Positions 9,513 to 19,731 of a DNA stretch of 64,000 nucleotides are shown here, one piece after another (the stretch's first letter is position 1; each line of letters starts with the position of its first letter). The notes under the pieces are model-generated. The model did not search any database, had not been told where the DNA came from, and was given only the letters and a program-made list of their open reading frames with translations. The DNA is from Spirochaetota bacterium (GTDB lineage: Bacteria > Spirochaetota > UBA4802 > JAFGJZ01), in assembly GCA_016934935.1 (NCBI GenBank), contig JAFGRW010000064.1:113456-177455 (forward strand), written 5' to 3'. The position numbers and the translations under genes are program-made.

Positions 9513-9540
9513 GGTTATTAGGCCCATACGGGCTTTAACC
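9513..9540 (+). other. Possible leader hairpin upstream of the S1 gene
   Basis: GGTTA (9513-9517), a TT bulge, AGGCCC, loop ATAC, then GGGCTTTAACC to 9540 form an 11-pair stem about 125 bases before the S1 gene start. The 330-bp gap 9336-9665 holds no gene; it also has a 7-bp hairpin CTGCCTT/AAGGCAG near 9404-9422. Confidence 0.3.
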
Positions 9541-9665
9541 TATAGAATCTGATATCATACGGTTAAATTTTGGCAATCGGAAAATATTCTGTTTGATAAA
9601 AAGATCAACAATGTTAGTTTTGGCATATCGACTATGTATTGTCAAAGCACTATTCGGAGACCATC

Positions 9666-11096
9666 ATGGATAATGAAATCACTGAAAATTTTGAAGAACT
9701 TCTAAACCAGTCTTTCAGCAAACTGGACAATAACTACGAACCGGGAGATCAGGTAACCGGGCTTATTGTTAATGAAGACGATGAACTTGTTTTTGTAGAT
9801 ATTGGTTACAAACACGAAGCAACAGCTCTTCGTTCGGAATTTTCTGAAGATGATCTCTTGATTTATACAAAAAAAGCTGCAAATTTCATTATCAGCCAGA
9901 CCAGGGGTACAGAAATAGAGCTTACGAAAAAAATTGGTGCAGGATTCGTATCAGATGACCTCATTGTATACGCTATTGAAAATCAGATACCCGTTTATGG
10001 GCGTATCGTTTCATCCTCTGATGCAGGTTACGATATTCTTATTGGTGAACTTAAAGCATTTTGTCCCGGTTCACAACTTGGCAAATCAGAACTGTCACTC
10101 TATCAATCAAATAAAAATTCCCTGTTGCCCTTTGCGGTAATTGAAAAAAAGAGGGGCAACTATCTTGTATCTTCACGCGTTCTTCATGAAAAAGAACAGA
10201 AAATTGTTATCGAAAAGCTGTCGAAAGAGCTAAAACCCGGACAGAGTGATACCGGAACAGTAACAAGAACTGAAGAGTACGGAGTATTTGTAAAACTTGA
10301 TTGCGGTCTTGAAGGACTTGTTCCCCGTCGTGAACTTGACCACTCCAGATTCATTACTCCAGAATCTTTCAATGTCGGAGACACGGTGAAAGCCGTTATT
10401 ACATCTCTTGATTGGACAAACAATAAACATACCCTAAGCATTAAAGCATCCATAGAGGACCCATGGGCAACACATGCGTCACTTATTCGCGAAGGTGAGA
10501 ACCTGACAGCAAAAGTATGCGGATTCATAAAAGATGGCGTTTTCGCGGAAATCTATCCCGGTGTAGACGGTTTTATTCACAAATCTCTACTCTCAAAACA
10601 GAAACGTATTAACGATCCAAAAGATATTTTTACAGTTGGGCAACAGATCGAAGTTAGCGTGATTTCGGTTGATACAGCAAAAAAAAGAATCTCCCTGGAC
10701 TATATGTCGGGAGAGAGTGATCCCTGGGACTCTGTTGACTATGCGGGTAATAACCGGGATACTGCTACAATTGAAAGCAGTATACCAGCCGGGCTTATTA
10801 TAAGATTGTCAAACGGGCTGGAAGCCTTTGTACCTAAAGGAGAACTTTTGGGCCGTTCTGAAGAGCCACGCTATTCGGAAGGTTCAAAAATTGATATTGT
10901 TCTGATTGAAGCCGATAAAAACAAACGCCGCGCAGTAGCCAGCGAAAAACAGCTAGGCGAAGTAGAGCAAAAAGAGCAACTAAAAGACTTTATTGATGGC
11001 CAAAAGCAGGCAGAGCACGGCTCTTCCCTTGGAGCACTTTTGGGGGATAAATTTAAAGAACTTCAAAAAAAAGTGGATGCAAATGATAAAACTTAA
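9666..11096 (+). CDS. S1-domain RNA-binding protein (ribosomal protein S1-like)
   Basis: 476 residues from the ATG at 9666, picked because GGAG stands 6 bases upstream; a TTG 27 bases earlier lacks a ribosome site. About five S1/OB folds can be followed: GDQVTGLIVNEDDELVFVDI near residue 30, a weak one around GRIVSSSDAGYDILIGELKA, a canonical one at GTVTRTEEYGVFVKLDCGLE, another at AKVCGFIKDGVFAEIYPGVD with VISVDTAKKRISL, and a last one at IPAGLIIRLSNGLEAFVP. Canonical S1 binds mRNA on the 30S subunit; domain number and length fit an S1-like protein, although a second true rpsA may exist elsewhere. A small gene overlaps its end. Confidence 0.85.
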   Translation: MDNEITENFEELLNQSFSKLDNNYEPGDQVTGLIVNEDDELVFVDIGYKHEATALRSEFSEDDLLIYTKKAANFIISQTRGTEIELTKKIGAGFVSDDLIVYAIENQIPVYGRIVSSSDAGYDILIGELKAFCPGSQLGKSELSLYQSNKNSLLPFAVIEKKRGNYLVSSRVLHEKEQKIVIEKLSKELKPGQSDTGTVTRTEEYGVFVKLDCGLEGLVPRRELDHSRFITPESFNVGDTVKAVITSLDWTNNKHTLSIKASIEDPWATHASLIREGENLTAKVCGFIKDGVFAEIYPGVDGFIHKSLLSKQKRINDPKDIFTVGQQIEVSVISVDTAKKRISLDYMSGESDPWDSVDYAGNNRDTATIESSIPAGLIIRLSNGLEAFVPKGELLGRSEEPRYSEGSKIDIVLIEADKNKRRAVASEKQLGEVEQKEQLKDFIDGQKQAEHGSSLGALLGDKFKELQKKVDANDKT

Positions 11097-11412
11097 ATCG
11101 GGAAAAATAATCGAAGTTGAACAGGATTTTGATCAGTTCTTTCAGACCATTATGACTGAAATCATCAATGAATCTGTTGCAACCGCTCAAAATGCAGGAG
11201 ACAAGGTCAAAGAACAGGATGCATTTAACAAGGTTCTTCTGAAAGAGATAATGGATAACAGCATTTTTGTTACCCATCAAATTTTTGAACTTGCAAAGGT
11301 TAACAAAAATCTTTCAAAATTTCTTGTTACCGGCTTTCTTTTCAACAGTATTGTTCTTTCGGTACCGGATTTATCCAGTCAGTTTCTTGATACAAACAAA
11401 ACTATACATTAA
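11083..11412 (+). CDS. Small conserved-looking unknown protein
   Basis: 109 residues if translation starts at ATG 11083 (another in-frame ATG is at 11077). The gene overlaps the S1 gene end by 14 bases, so the two are coupled. The sequence (MIKLKSGKIIEVEQDFDQF, then helices) is mainly helical with no membrane segment or known motif. Function is unknown; context suggests translation or RNA, but weakly. Confidence 0.65.
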   Translation: MIKLKSGKIIEVEQDFDQFFQTIMTEIINESVATAQNAGDKVKEQDAFNKVLLKEIMDNSIFVTHQIFELAKVNKNLSKFLVTGFLFNSIVLSVPDLSSQFLDTNKTIH

Positions 11413-11427
11413 AAACAGGTAAATAAA

Positions 11428-12363
11428 ATGTTATTAATACAACAGTTCGCCCTGCTTGCTGTATCGATAGTTCTTCTCTGGTTCGGAGCCAACTATCTTG
11501 TAGACTCAGCCGAAAAAATAGCAAACCGCTTCGGAGTTTCACAACTTGTTATCGGTTTAACCATTGTAGCGTTTGGAACCTCCGCACCCGAATTTGCTGT
11601 AACCGTAAACGCGGCTCTTCGCGGGCAGGCAAGTATTTCTGTCGGAAATATTGTCGGATCAAATATTTTCAATCTCGGTTTTATACTCGGTCTTGTGGCA
11701 CTTTTCCACCCGGTAGCTGCCAGCCGTAAACTTGTATACCGTGACGGTCTGTTTATGACCGGATCGGCTGTAATACTTCTTGTATTTTTCTTAACAGGCG
11801 GGTTTACGCTTTCAAGAATCGAAGGGGCCGCCCTTTTTATACTGCTTCTTGTCTATCTTGCTTTTCTTTTTATTAAAAAAGATCCTATCGATACCGACGA
11901 AATATCCAACGAAAAAGCGAAGTGGTATGATTTTATAATAGCTCCTCTGTCTGTGGCCGTTATTGCTATCGGCGGGCAGTTACTTGTAACGTCGTCTGTA
12001 TCCATCGCAAAGTTTTTCGGCATATCTGAGTGGGTAATCGCAATAACAATCGTTGCAGGTGGCACCTCGGCTCCCGAGCTTGTGACCTCACTCGCAGCAG
12101 TTCTTAAGGGCAAACATGATATTTCGGCGGGAAACCTTGTAGGCAGCAATATATTTAATATACTGGGAGTTCTGGGTGTCGCCGGAATGATTAATCCCCT
12201 GACAATTGATGCCTCTTCGTTTGAATCACTGATTCTGCTTGTAGGAATGATTGTATTATCAATTTTATTTTTCAGAACCGGCTGGAAGGTATCACGAAAA
12301 GAGGGAATAATTCTGATACTTTGCGGTTTGGCTATGTGGGCTGTAGATTTTATTACCATGTAG
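11428..12363 (+). CDS. Calcium/sodium antiporter (CaCA family, YrbG-like)
   Basis: Inner-membrane cation exchanger of 311 residues and about 10 membrane helices. Both inverted alpha repeats are present with their acidic residues: VAFGTSAPEFAVTVNAAL with VGNIVGSNIFNLGFILGL in the first half, and VAGGTSAPELVTSLAAVL with AGNLVGSNIFNILGVLGV in the second. It lies 15 bp after the previous gene and probably belongs to the S1 operon. A long-loop terminator follows. Confidence 0.92.
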   Translation: MLLIQQFALLAVSIVLLWFGANYLVDSAEKIANRFGVSQLVIGLTIVAFGTSAPEFAVTVNAALRGQASISVGNIVGSNIFNLGFILGLVALFHPVAASRKLVYRDGLFMTGSAVILLVFFLTGGFTLSRIEGAALFILLLVYLAFLFIKKDPIDTDEISNEKAKWYDFIIAPLSVAVIAIGGQLLVTSSVSIAKFFGISEWVIAITIVAGGTSAPELVTSLAAVLKGKHDISAGNLVGSNIFNILGVLGVAGMINPLTIDASSFESLILLVGMIVLSILFFRTGWKVSRKEGIILILCGLAMWAVDFITM

Positions 12364-12536
12364 ATGATCAAAAGTGTGTCTCAACAACGGCTATTATTAA
12401 TAAAAAACATTTATCAACATTCAGTTTTTTTATTGAAAATTTTAATTTGCTTTATAAAATATCTTTATACTTTCATTTTAAGAAAGATATTCTTTATTTT
12501 AAATATTTTTTCTTCGGAGTTTTATGCTGGTTTAAA

Positions 12537-12590
12537 CCGCAGTTGATTAGTCCTTTTTATTTACATGAAAAAAAACCGTATCAACTGCGG
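12537..12590 (+). terminator. Long-loop terminator after the antiporter operon
   Basis: CCGCAGTTGAT (12537-12547) and its exact reverse complement (12580-12590) enclose 32 bases and are followed by CCTCTCTTTTTTTG. The stem is GC-rich at its base and has a T run, so termination is likely despite the long loop. No gene is seen in the 580 bases between 12363 and 12944. Confidence 0.6.
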
Positions 12591-12666
12591 CCTCTCTTTT
12601 TTTGCCCAAAATCGTCATGATGATAATAATTATTCATTATTAAAACAGAACAGATTACTTATAACG

Positions 12667-12840
12667 GGGAAATTCGAAAAATTACAATATTCCAGAGAGT
12701 GACATTGTTTAAATGCCTGTTCTAAAGGAATTTTTCGTATTACCCGTGGGGTTTATATCTTGCGAAATAAACTTATTGTTCTGACAAGAACAACCTGCAA
12801 GGGCAAGTTCCCCTGCTTAAAAGTTCAATTTTGCAGATGT
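12667..12840 (+). ncRNA. Repeated intergenic element, copy 1 (candidate structured RNA or regulatory element)
   Basis: The first 75 bases are about three-quarters identical to 60124-60198, in the same orientation and also upstream of a gene. The 9-base arms CGAAAAATT (12675-12683) and AATTTTTCG (12729-12737) pair perfectly over a 45-base loop. Copy 2 has the same spacing and a compensating G-C to A-T change. A further similar block follows (GCAAGTTCCCC...AAGTTCAATTTTG, 12803-12832), separated in this copy by about 65 extra bases that contain their own hairpin TTGTTCT/AGAACAA (12776-12793). No reading frame explains it. Confidence 0.5.
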
Positions 12841-12884
12841 TACCAACAATTCATACTGCACTAATGACTGTTTTGTATAATCGA

Positions 12885-12914
12885 TTGTCAAACAACACAG
12901 GGCACATGTATTAT
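12885..12914 (+). promoter_or_regulatory. Candidate promoter of the Eis-like acetyltransferase gene
   Basis: TTGTCA (12885-12890), 18 bases, TATTAT (12909-12914), 30 bases before the gene start. Confidence 0.5.
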
Positions 12915-12943
12915 TTTACCAATATAAACTAATGGAGATCAAA

Positions 12944-14182
12944 ATGAAAAATAATAACACTCATATAATAAAAAAATGCTCTAATAATACTGACCGGAGA
13001 AAGTTAATAGATTTTAACAGCATGATTCACGGTGAAGACTGTGGACGACTAACAGAAAAGTTACTCAAAAAACATCCACAAATTCATGATGAGAATTTTA
13101 TATTTATCCAAAACAGCAAAAATGAAATTATCTCATCTGTGGCTCTTATCCCGTGGCAGGTCGACTTCCACAACATCAAACTCAATGTTTTTGAATTGGG
13201 AATAGTAGGAACGGATCCTAAAGAGAGAGGAAAAGGGCTAAGCCGTGAACTTACTAATTATTTTATAGATATGATTGAAGATCTTAAATATGATATGTCA
13301 ATAATACAGGGTGTTCCGGGGTTTTATCACAACTTCGGATTTCACTACGCTATTCCGCTGGATATACACCTTAACCTGCCCTGCTACCTTTCATCGCAGA
13401 TAAAAAAACATGACGGATATGTAATAAAAAAAGCTTTGCCTTCCAGCAGCTTGACTATTTCAGATATGTTTAACGCTCACGTTTCCAATTATGATCTGCA
13501 CCCTGTAATGGATGCAGAAACAGTCAGCTACTGCATGGACTGTTCTTCTGATTCAGAATATGACGCGGAATACTTCATGGTCAATTATAACGGGAAAGAA
13601 GAGGGGTATTTCAAGATAAACCTGCATGGTTTCGGGGCCGGTCTTATTGTCAGTGAAGTATCTGATATGAACTATAGCGCATACATGCATATTATTGCTT
13701 ATTGCAGTAAATTGGCCAAAGAGAGGACAATGGGATATATCAGATTCAACCTGCCCGATTTTCATCCGGTATACAGGATAGCAGACAATCTTGGAGCTAT
13801 ATGTGATCAAAAGTATGCCTGGCAAATCAAAATAGATACTGTAAGGTTTTTGAACAAAATCTCTCCGGTTTTAGAGACAAGACTGCAAGGAGCTTTTTTC
13901 GAAAAAGAGAGTTTTACTTTAAAGATAAATCTCTATCGGTACTATCTCGAAATTGATATTACCAAAGGTAAAATTATGTCTATTATAAGAAAGCCCCATT
14001 CAGGAGAATTTGATGACTCTTTCGCGATAAAGGAGGCCGATTTTTACAGTCTGATTACAGGTTATGAGTCGGTTGATGAAATTGACAAAAGAGCACATGA
14101 CTTTTTTATCAGCGGATACAACCGTTCAATAGCGGATGTTCTTTTCCCTAAACAAAAAACATTTTTGTACTACAACATGTAA
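12944..14182 (+). CDS. Eis-like GNAT acetyltransferase with SCP2-like tail
   Basis: 412 residues from ATG 12944 (GGAG 6 bases upstream; an ATG at 12932 overlaps that site). The amino half holds a GNAT fold: ELGIVGTDPKERGKGLSREL contains the acetyl-CoA loop RGKGLS near residues 85-90, followed by GVPGFYHNFGFHYAIP, which matches the Eis signature order. A second degenerate GNAT unit and a C-terminal sterol-carrier-like beta domain (SFTLKINLYRYYLEIDITKG...) complete the Eis architecture (about 400 residues). Family members acetylate amines, including aminoglycosides or lysines; the substrate here is unknown. Monocistronic, between a promoter and a strong terminator. Confidence 0.8.
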   Translation: MKNNNTHIIKKCSNNTDRRKLIDFNSMIHGEDCGRLTEKLLKKHPQIHDENFIFIQNSKNEIISSVALIPWQVDFHNIKLNVFELGIVGTDPKERGKGLSRELTNYFIDMIEDLKYDMSIIQGVPGFYHNFGFHYAIPLDIHLNLPCYLSSQIKKHDGYVIKKALPSSSLTISDMFNAHVSNYDLHPVMDAETVSYCMDCSSDSEYDAEYFMVNYNGKEEGYFKINLHGFGAGLIVSEVSDMNYSAYMHIIAYCSKLAKERTMGYIRFNLPDFHPVYRIADNLGAICDQKYAWQIKIDTVRFLNKISPVLETRLQGAFFEKESFTLKINLYRYYLEIDITKGKIMSIIRKPHSGEFDDSFAIKEADFYSLITGYESVDEIDKRAHDFFISGYNRSIADVLFPKQKTFLYYNM

Positions 14183-14248
14183 TATCTTTTAACTGCTCAA
14201 GTTAACGGAAACTGTGAATTAAAAATATGGTTCCCGTTTTTTAATTAA

Positions 14249-14288
14249 GCTAAAATAAAGCACTTTAGTTAAAGTGCTTTATTTTAGC
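14249..14288. terminator. Strong bidirectional terminator, near-perfect 40-bp palindrome
   Basis: GCTAAAATAAAGCACTTTA (14249-14267) and its exact reverse complement (14270-14288) are separated by only GT. It lies between the convergent acetyltransferase and glmM genes and has A/T flanks inside the stem for both directions. Confidence 0.85.
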
Positions 14289-14351
14289 GGTTTTTCGAGT
14301 AATAAAGGGAAAAATTATCTTATTATTAGGAGAGGATGTTGTTAAAAAGAA

Positions 14352-15713
14352 CTACAGACTCTTGATCAAACGGCCGCAATAGTTATAGATGGCTTCACAT
14401 TTTTCTATTGAATCAGCTTCAGCAATTATTCGAAAAACAGGCTCGGTATTGGATGGCCTTAAATGAACCCAGCCATTTTCAAATTTCTCAATAGTTTTAA
14501 AATCTATTCTTATTCCGTCAATATCCGATATCTTCTCATTTTTAAATGTCTTTTTAATTTTGGCATAAAGCCCTTTCAATTTGGCCCGGCTGAAAGAGAC
14601 CTTACCCTTGCGCATATGATAACGGGGAAGTTCATTAAAAAGCTCGGAAAGAGTCTTTTTCCGTTCTGCCATCATATCCAGAATATAAGCAATACCTGCA
14701 AGGCTATCACGCCCCAGGTGGACATCAGGAGAGATAATACCGCCGTTTCCCTCCCCTCCGATTCGCGCGCCTCGTTTCATCTCTTCGACAACATGAATCT
14801 CACCAACCGGTGTACGCACACACTCTACACCATATTTTGCTGCTATATCTTCTACTGCTTTGGTAGTAGACAGATTAGTAACAACGCGGCCCTTCATTTT
14901 TGATAACAAGTGTTCCGTAACAAGGGCAAGTGTGTACTCTTCAGATAGGGGAGCTCCCATCTCGTCAATCAGCGCAAGGCGGTCGGCGTCAGGATCCTGA
15001 GCAAAACCGACATCACACTTATATCTTAATACTGCTTCTGACAGATCAGACAAGTTTTGTGCCTGTGGTTCGGCCACACGGGGAAAGGTTCCCGTAATCT
15101 CACAATAAACAGGCACGGTTTTACAGTTAAGATAATTCAGCAGTTCAGCTGTAATGTACGACCCCGAAGCATTTACAGAATCAAGGGCTACCTTGAAACG
15201 GCGTCGCTTGATCGTTGACACAGAGACATTATTTACAACTCTTCTGATATGTGACGCAAACGCGTTATCGGTTGTATATGACTGCCCTACCTCGTCCCAA
15301 ACTTTTGGACGGTTACTGCCTTTTTCCAGTATATCAAAAAAATGCTCTATTTCACGGCTGTTTAAAAACGTGCCGTCGCTCTTTACCAATTTAAAGGCAT
15401 TCCATTCAATAGGATTATGCGAAGCCGAAATGATTATTCCCCCGGCAGCATCAAGTTCTTCAACCATAATCTGTACAGTCGGGGTTGGTACTACTCCCAA
15501 ATCGACAACATCACATCCATACATAGTCAATACCGACTCTGCTATCGCGGAGATAGCGTGACCGGTACATCGGCCGTCCCGGCCGATAACGACCTTACCG
15601 CCATGAACATATTGCGCGAAGGCACGGGCAATATTTAATACAAGCTCGGGGGTCATGGTTTCACCCACAATTCCCCTGATACCTGAAACGCTCTTCATCA
15701 ATTCAGAAGCCAT
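14352..15713 (-). CDS. glmM: Phosphoglucosamine mutase (or related phosphohexomutase)
   Basis: Alpha-D-phosphohexomutase of 453 residues. Seen: the active-site phosphoserine loop IIISASHNPIEWNAFKL near residues 95-110, the metal loop DPDADRLALIDE, the sugar loop GEGNGGIISP, and the phosphate-binding RPSNTEPVFRII at the end. GlmM converts glucosamine-6-P to glucosamine-1-P for UDP-GlcNAc. GEGNGG rather than GEQSGH leaves phosphomannomutase/phosphoglucomutase activity possible. AGGAG precedes the ATG by 6 bases. It starts 2 bp after the secA stop, so secA-glmM is an operon. Confidence 0.75.
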   Translation of the reverse strand: MASELMKSVSGIRGIVGETMTPELVLNIARAFAQYVHGGKVVIGRDGRCTGHAISAIAESVLTMYGCDVVDLGVVPTPTVQIMVEELDAAGGIIISASHNPIEWNAFKLVKSDGTFLNSREIEHFFDILEKGSNRPKVWDEVGQSYTTDNAFASHIRRVVNNVSVSTIKRRRFKVALDSVNASGSYITAELLNYLNCKTVPVYCEITGTFPRVAEPQAQNLSDLSEAVLRYKCDVGFAQDPDADRLALIDEMGAPLSEEYTLALVTEHLLSKMKGRVVTNLSTTKAVEDIAAKYGVECVRTPVGEIHVVEEMKRGARIGGEGNGGIISPDVHLGRDSLAGIAYILDMMAERKKTLSELFNELPRYHMRKGKVSFSRAKLKGLYAKIKKTFKNEKISDIDGIRIDFKTIEKFENGWVHLRPSNTEPVFRIIAEADSIEKCEAIYNYCGRLIKSL

Positions 15714-15715
15714 TA

Positions 15716-18457
15716 TTATCTCCTGTTACGGCGGGATTTGACCCTCTTCGAACCACCGACTACAGGTTCGGATTTAGTCCGGTTCTTATTCGGATTGCGG
15801 TGTTGTACCTTGCCTGTCGGGATACCGGCACCTGCACCAAACTGTTTGACCTCTTCATGATGTTCACTGCCAACAGGTTTATACTGAGCGGGAGCCTCTT
15901 CTCGAATTGATTCTGTAATCTGAACTTTAAGAAGAAACTCGGCTATATCGGCCTTTAACGCAGCCACCATTGACTGAAAAATATCGTAGCCCTTAAGCTT
16001 GTACTCCACAAGAGGTTGCTTGTTTCCGTAACCTACTGTCCATATTCCGTCACGCAGCTCATCCATCTGATAAAGATGTTCCCGCCACTTTGTATCAATA
16101 ATTTTCAAAGAAACCATACGTTCAAGTTGGCGCATATTTTCTACACCAATCTTCCCGGTCTTGCTCTTATAAATGGCTTCAAATTTTTCAAATGTTTCTT
16201 CAACAAAATCGTTAAAACTGATCTTTTTCCGATCTTTCGGATTAAAAGAAAAATCAGGAATAAACTTGGATTTAATAAAAGAAACAAGTGAGTCCATGTC
16301 CCACTCATCCGAGAATCCCTTGCCCTGGGAATGAGCCTCTACAGCATCCTCAATCGCCTCGTACATGTAATCCTTTATTGTTTCCGAAATATCTTCACCT
16401 TCAAGAATTTCATTACGCAAAGAGTAGATAAATTTACGCTGCGAATTCATAACATCATCATATTCAAGAAGATGTTTACGTATTTCGTAGTTACGGCCTT
16501 CGACACGTTTCTGTGCTCCGGCAATCGCGTTAGAAACCATCTTGCTTTCGATCTGCTGACCTTCTTCCATACCAAGACGATCCATTACCTTGTATATACG
16601 CTCGGAACCAAAAATGCGCATAAGGTTATCTTCGAGTGAAAGATAGAAACGTGAGACACCGGGATCTCCCTGACGTCCTGATCGACCTCTCAGCTGATTA
16701 TCGATACGGCGCGCTTCATGACGTTCTGTTCCCAGAATATAAAGGCCACCTGCATCAAGAACCTTTTTGTGGCTGACAAGCCACTCTCTTCCGCCTCGAA
16801 TTACAGCCTCGGCCTTATGTTTATCCTTGCCTTCAAGTGAAGCAATAAATTTATCTGCATCGTCAAACCGGTTCGATAGAATCAATACCTTGAATTCATC
16901 CCAAAGCTTTACATCATGTACTGGCTGATACAGCTCCATTTCATCGACATGTTTTTTACTTCCACCAAGCACAATATCCGTTCCACGTCCTGCCATATTG
17001 GTTGCAATTGTAACCATTCCGGGACTACCCGCTTCGGATACGATTTGTGCTTCACGTTCGTGGAACTTGGCATTCAATACATTATGGCCAATACCCTTGT
17101 TTTTAAGCATAGCCGAAAGCACTTCGGATTTTTCGATAGAGACTGTACCAACAAGAATCGGTTGCCCCTTCGCACTGCAGGCTCGTATATCTTCCGCGAT
17201 TGCGTTAAACTTTTCACGCTCGGATCTGAAAATCATGTCGGGGTGATCTATTCTGCGCATAGGTTTATTAGTCGGTATCACAACAACATCAAGTTTGTAT
17301 ATACTGTGGAATTCCACCGCTTCGGTATCGGCAGTTCCTGTCATACCGGACAGTTTATTGTACATACGGAAAAAGTTCTGAAAAGTAATCGAGGCGAGGG
17401 TCTGGCTTTCACGGGCGATTGTAACTTTCTCTTTTGCCTCTAAAGCCTGATGAAGTCCGTCAGAAAAACGCCGTCCTTCCATCAGACGTCCGGTAAACTC
17501 ATCAACAATGACAACCTTGTCGTCTTTTACAATATAGTCGACATCCGCTTCAAAAAGAGTATGAGCCTTCAAGGCCTGGTTCACATAGTGAACGGTTTCA
17601 AAATTTTTATTATCAAAAAGGTTATCGATACCCAGGAGATGTTCTACCGAGTGCACCCCCTCTTCTGTTAACGAGACATTACGGTCCTTTTCGTTTACCT
17701 CATAATCCTTGTCTTTTTTAAGACGCGGAATTATCTTGTCTATTTCATAATACTTCTTGGTGCTTTCTTCAATTGAACCGGAAATTATAAGTGGTGTACG
17801 GGCCTCATCTATAAGTATCGAGTCAACCTCATCGACTATACAGTAATTCAGCTCACGCTGTACCTTGAGTGAACGATGCTGAACCATATTGTCACGCAGA
17901 TAGTCGAAACCAAACTCGTTGTTTGTTCCATAGGTAATATCAGCGCCATAAGCCTCCTTACGGGCCTCGTGATCCATGTTATGTTGAATAATACCAACGG
18001 ATAATCCTAAAAATTCATAAACGGGGCGCATCCAGTTTGCGTCACGACGGGCAAGATAATCGTTTACAGTTACTACATGAACTCCCTTTCCGCTTAAGGC
18101 GTTAAGGTAAACGGCCAGTGTCGCTACAAGAGTTTTACCCTCTCCGGTTTTCATCTCGGCATTTTTACCCTGATGTAAAACGATACCACCCATAAGCTGA
18201 ACATCATAATGACGCATACCGAGAACCCGATAGGCTGTTTCACGCACAAGAGCAAAAGCCTCCGGCAAAAGATCATCAAGGCTTTCGCCTTTTATACATC
18301 GTTCACGCAAAGCGAATGAGACGTCCCGAAGTTCGTCATTAGATTTTTTCTGCATCACCGGTTCAAAACTGTTTACAGCAGCAACAATCGGCTTCATCCG
18401 CTTTACATCACGCTCATGTTTTGTTCCAAAAATCAGACTGACTATTTTACCAAACAT
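15716..18457 (-). CDS. secA: Preprotein translocase ATPase SecA
   Basis: Motor of Sec protein export at the inner membrane; 913 residues. Seen: Walker [10 protein letters not shown] (GEGKT at 105-109), [34 protein letters not shown] (DEAD-box region), [13 protein letters not shown] and [20 protein letters not shown]. The last 50 residues are basic ([12 protein letters not shown] to [10 protein letters not shown]) and lack the CxCxxxxxxxCH zinc motif that many SecA proteins use to bind SecB and lipid. AAGGAATAATAG lies before the ATG. Confidence 0.97.
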   Translation of the reverse strand: MFGKIVSLIFGTKHERDVKRMKPIVAAVNSFEPVMQKKSNDELRDVSFALRERCIKGESLDDLLPEAFALVRETAYRVLGMRHYDVQLMGGIVLHQGKNAEMKTGEGKTLVATLAVYLNALSGKGVHVVTVNDYLARRDANWMRPVYEFLGLSVGIIQHNMDHEARKEAYGADITYGTNNEFGFDYLRDNMVQHRSLKVQRELNYCIVDEVDSILIDEARTPLIISGSIEESTKKYYEIDKIIPRLKKDKDYEVNEKDRNVSLTEEGVHSVEHLLGIDNLFDNKNFETVHYVNQALKAHTLFEADVDYIVKDDKVVIVDEFTGRLMEGRRFSDGLHQALEAKEKVTIARESQTLASITFQNFFRMYNKLSGMTGTADTEAVEFHSIYKLDVVVIPTNKPMRRIDHPDMIFRSEREKFNAIAEDIRACSAKGQPILVGTVSIEKSEVLSAMLKNKGIGHNVLNAKFHEREAQIVSEAGSPGMVTIATNMAGRGTDIVLGGSKKHVDEMELYQPVHDVKLWDEFKVLILSNRFDDADKFIASLEGKDKHKAEAVIRGGREWLVSHKKVLDAGGLYILGTERHEARRIDNQLRGRSGRQGDPGVSRFYLSLEDNLMRIFGSERIYKVMDRLGMEEGQQIESKMVSNAIAGAQKRVEGRNYEIRKHLLEYDDVMNSQRKFIYSLRNEILEGEDISETIKDYMYEAIEDAVEAHSQGKGFSDEWDMDSLVSFIKSKFIPDFSFNPKDRKKISFNDFVEETFEKFEAIYKSKTGKIGVENMRQLERMVSLKIIDTKWREHLYQMDELRDGIWTVGYGNKQPLVEYKLKGYDIFQSMVAALKADIAEFLLKVQITESIREEAPAQYKPVGSEHHEEVKQFGAGAGIPTGKVQHRNPNKNRTKSEPVVGGSKRVKSRRNRR

Positions 18458-18567
18458 CTATTATTCCTTTTTATTATAATCTTTTTATTTAATTACTAAC
18501 GACCTTGCATGCTTTGCAAAAATACGTCAAGTTAAAGCTGTTTATTGAGGTTTGTTGCATCAAAAAA

Positions 18568-19677
18568 TTAAAAAACTATCAAATTGTCCCTGTGTATAAC
18601 CTCATCGTAATACTCGCGCCCCAAAACGGAAGCAATTTTGTCCGAACGAACACCTGCTATTTTATTAAGTTCTTCATTGCTATAGTTAACCACACCTTTT
18701 CCGATAGATCGATTATTATGAATAATCGATACTGCGTCACCCGGACTAAATGATCCTTCAACTGAAACAACACCAATAGCCAACAGAGACTTCTTTTTTT
18801 CGGCAAGAGCCCTGTATGCTCCGTCGTCTACAGTAACAGAACCTTTTTCATTCATGTTAAAAGATATCCACCGCTTTCGTCCGGGCATGGTAACATCATC
18901 GGGATGAATAAAAAGTGTTCCCAGCTTTTCACCGGATACAATTCTTTCGATTACCGATTTCTCGGCAGCAGAAGCGATAACCATCATCTCGCCGGATTTT
19001 ATAACCTTATCGGCCGCATTTATCTTGGTTTGCATCCCGCCTGTTCCGTAACGGGACCCTGATCCCCCGGCCATTGCCCGGATGTTCTCATCAATCTTAT
19101 GTACAACATCGATTGGTTCATCATCAGACAGGTCTCTGTAAAACCCATCCACATCGGACAACAGTATCAAAAGCTGCGCCTCGGCCATGTGAGCTACATG
19201 AACAGACAGCGTATCGTTATCGCCGACCTTGATCTCCTGAACCGCCACGGAATCATTTTCGTTAATGACGGGTACAGCGTTCATCTTAAGCAACGCGTTT
19301 ATGGTATTTCGCAAGTTCAAAAATCTGCGACGGTTTTTTACATCATCCTCGGTCATCAAAATCTGGCCAGCCATGATACCGTGTTGCTGCATCGCGTGCC
19401 GGTACGAATTCATAAGCACAGTCTGCCCAACCGCAGCTAATGCCTGTTTAACAGGTATTGCAAGATGCTCAAGAGCAATTTTGGCTTCACCGGCACCGGC
19501 AGAGATGGCTCCCGAAGATACAACAATTACCTCATAACCTCTGGATTTAACCGCGGCTATGTCTCGCACAAAAGTCTCGATTCTTTTTTCGCTTATGCGG
19601 CCGTTTTCGGTAATAGAAGACGAGCCGATCTTTACAACCACACGACGAACACTTTTCAGATAATCTTTTCTTGGCAT
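18568..19677 (-). CDS. proB: Glutamate 5-kinase with PUA domain
   Basis: First step of proline synthesis: ATP-dependent phosphorylation of glutamate. The kinase domain shows VVVKIGSSSITENG at the start, VIVVSSGAISAG, PVINENDSVAVQEIKVGDNDTLS, LLSDVDGFY and GTGGMQTKINAADK. A PUA domain follows from about residue 280 (GSVTVDDGAYRALAEKKKSLLAIGVVSVEGSFSPGD). Length 369 is usual for the PUA form. It lies 54 bp after obg. proA, often the neighbour, is absent. Confidence 0.95.
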   Translation of the reverse strand: MPRKDYLKSVRRVVVKIGSSSITENGRISEKRIETFVRDIAAVKSRGYEVIVVSSGAISAGAGEAKIALEHLAIPVKQALAAVGQTVLMNSYRHAMQQHGIMAGQILMTEDDVKNRRRFLNLRNTINALLKMNAVPVINENDSVAVQEIKVGDNDTLSVHVAHMAEAQLLILLSDVDGFYRDLSDDEPIDVVHKIDENIRAMAGGSGSRYGTGGMQTKINAADKVIKSGEMMVIASAAEKSVIERIVSGEKLGTLFIHPDDVTMPGRKRWISFNMNEKGSVTVDDGAYRALAEKKKSLLAIGVVSVEGSFSPGDAVSIIHNNRSIGKGVVNYSNEELNKIAGVRSDKIASVLGREYYDEVIHRDNLIVF

Positions 19678-19731
19678 ACTGTTTTCCCGGATATAATAAT
19701 GAGTTCTTTAAAATATTCTCTTGTTATCAAT

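Noticed and set aside
12321..12620. 99-codon frame after the antiporter
   Set aside because: It runs through the terminator hairpin, has no ribosome site and Phe/Lys-rich AT-driven composition.
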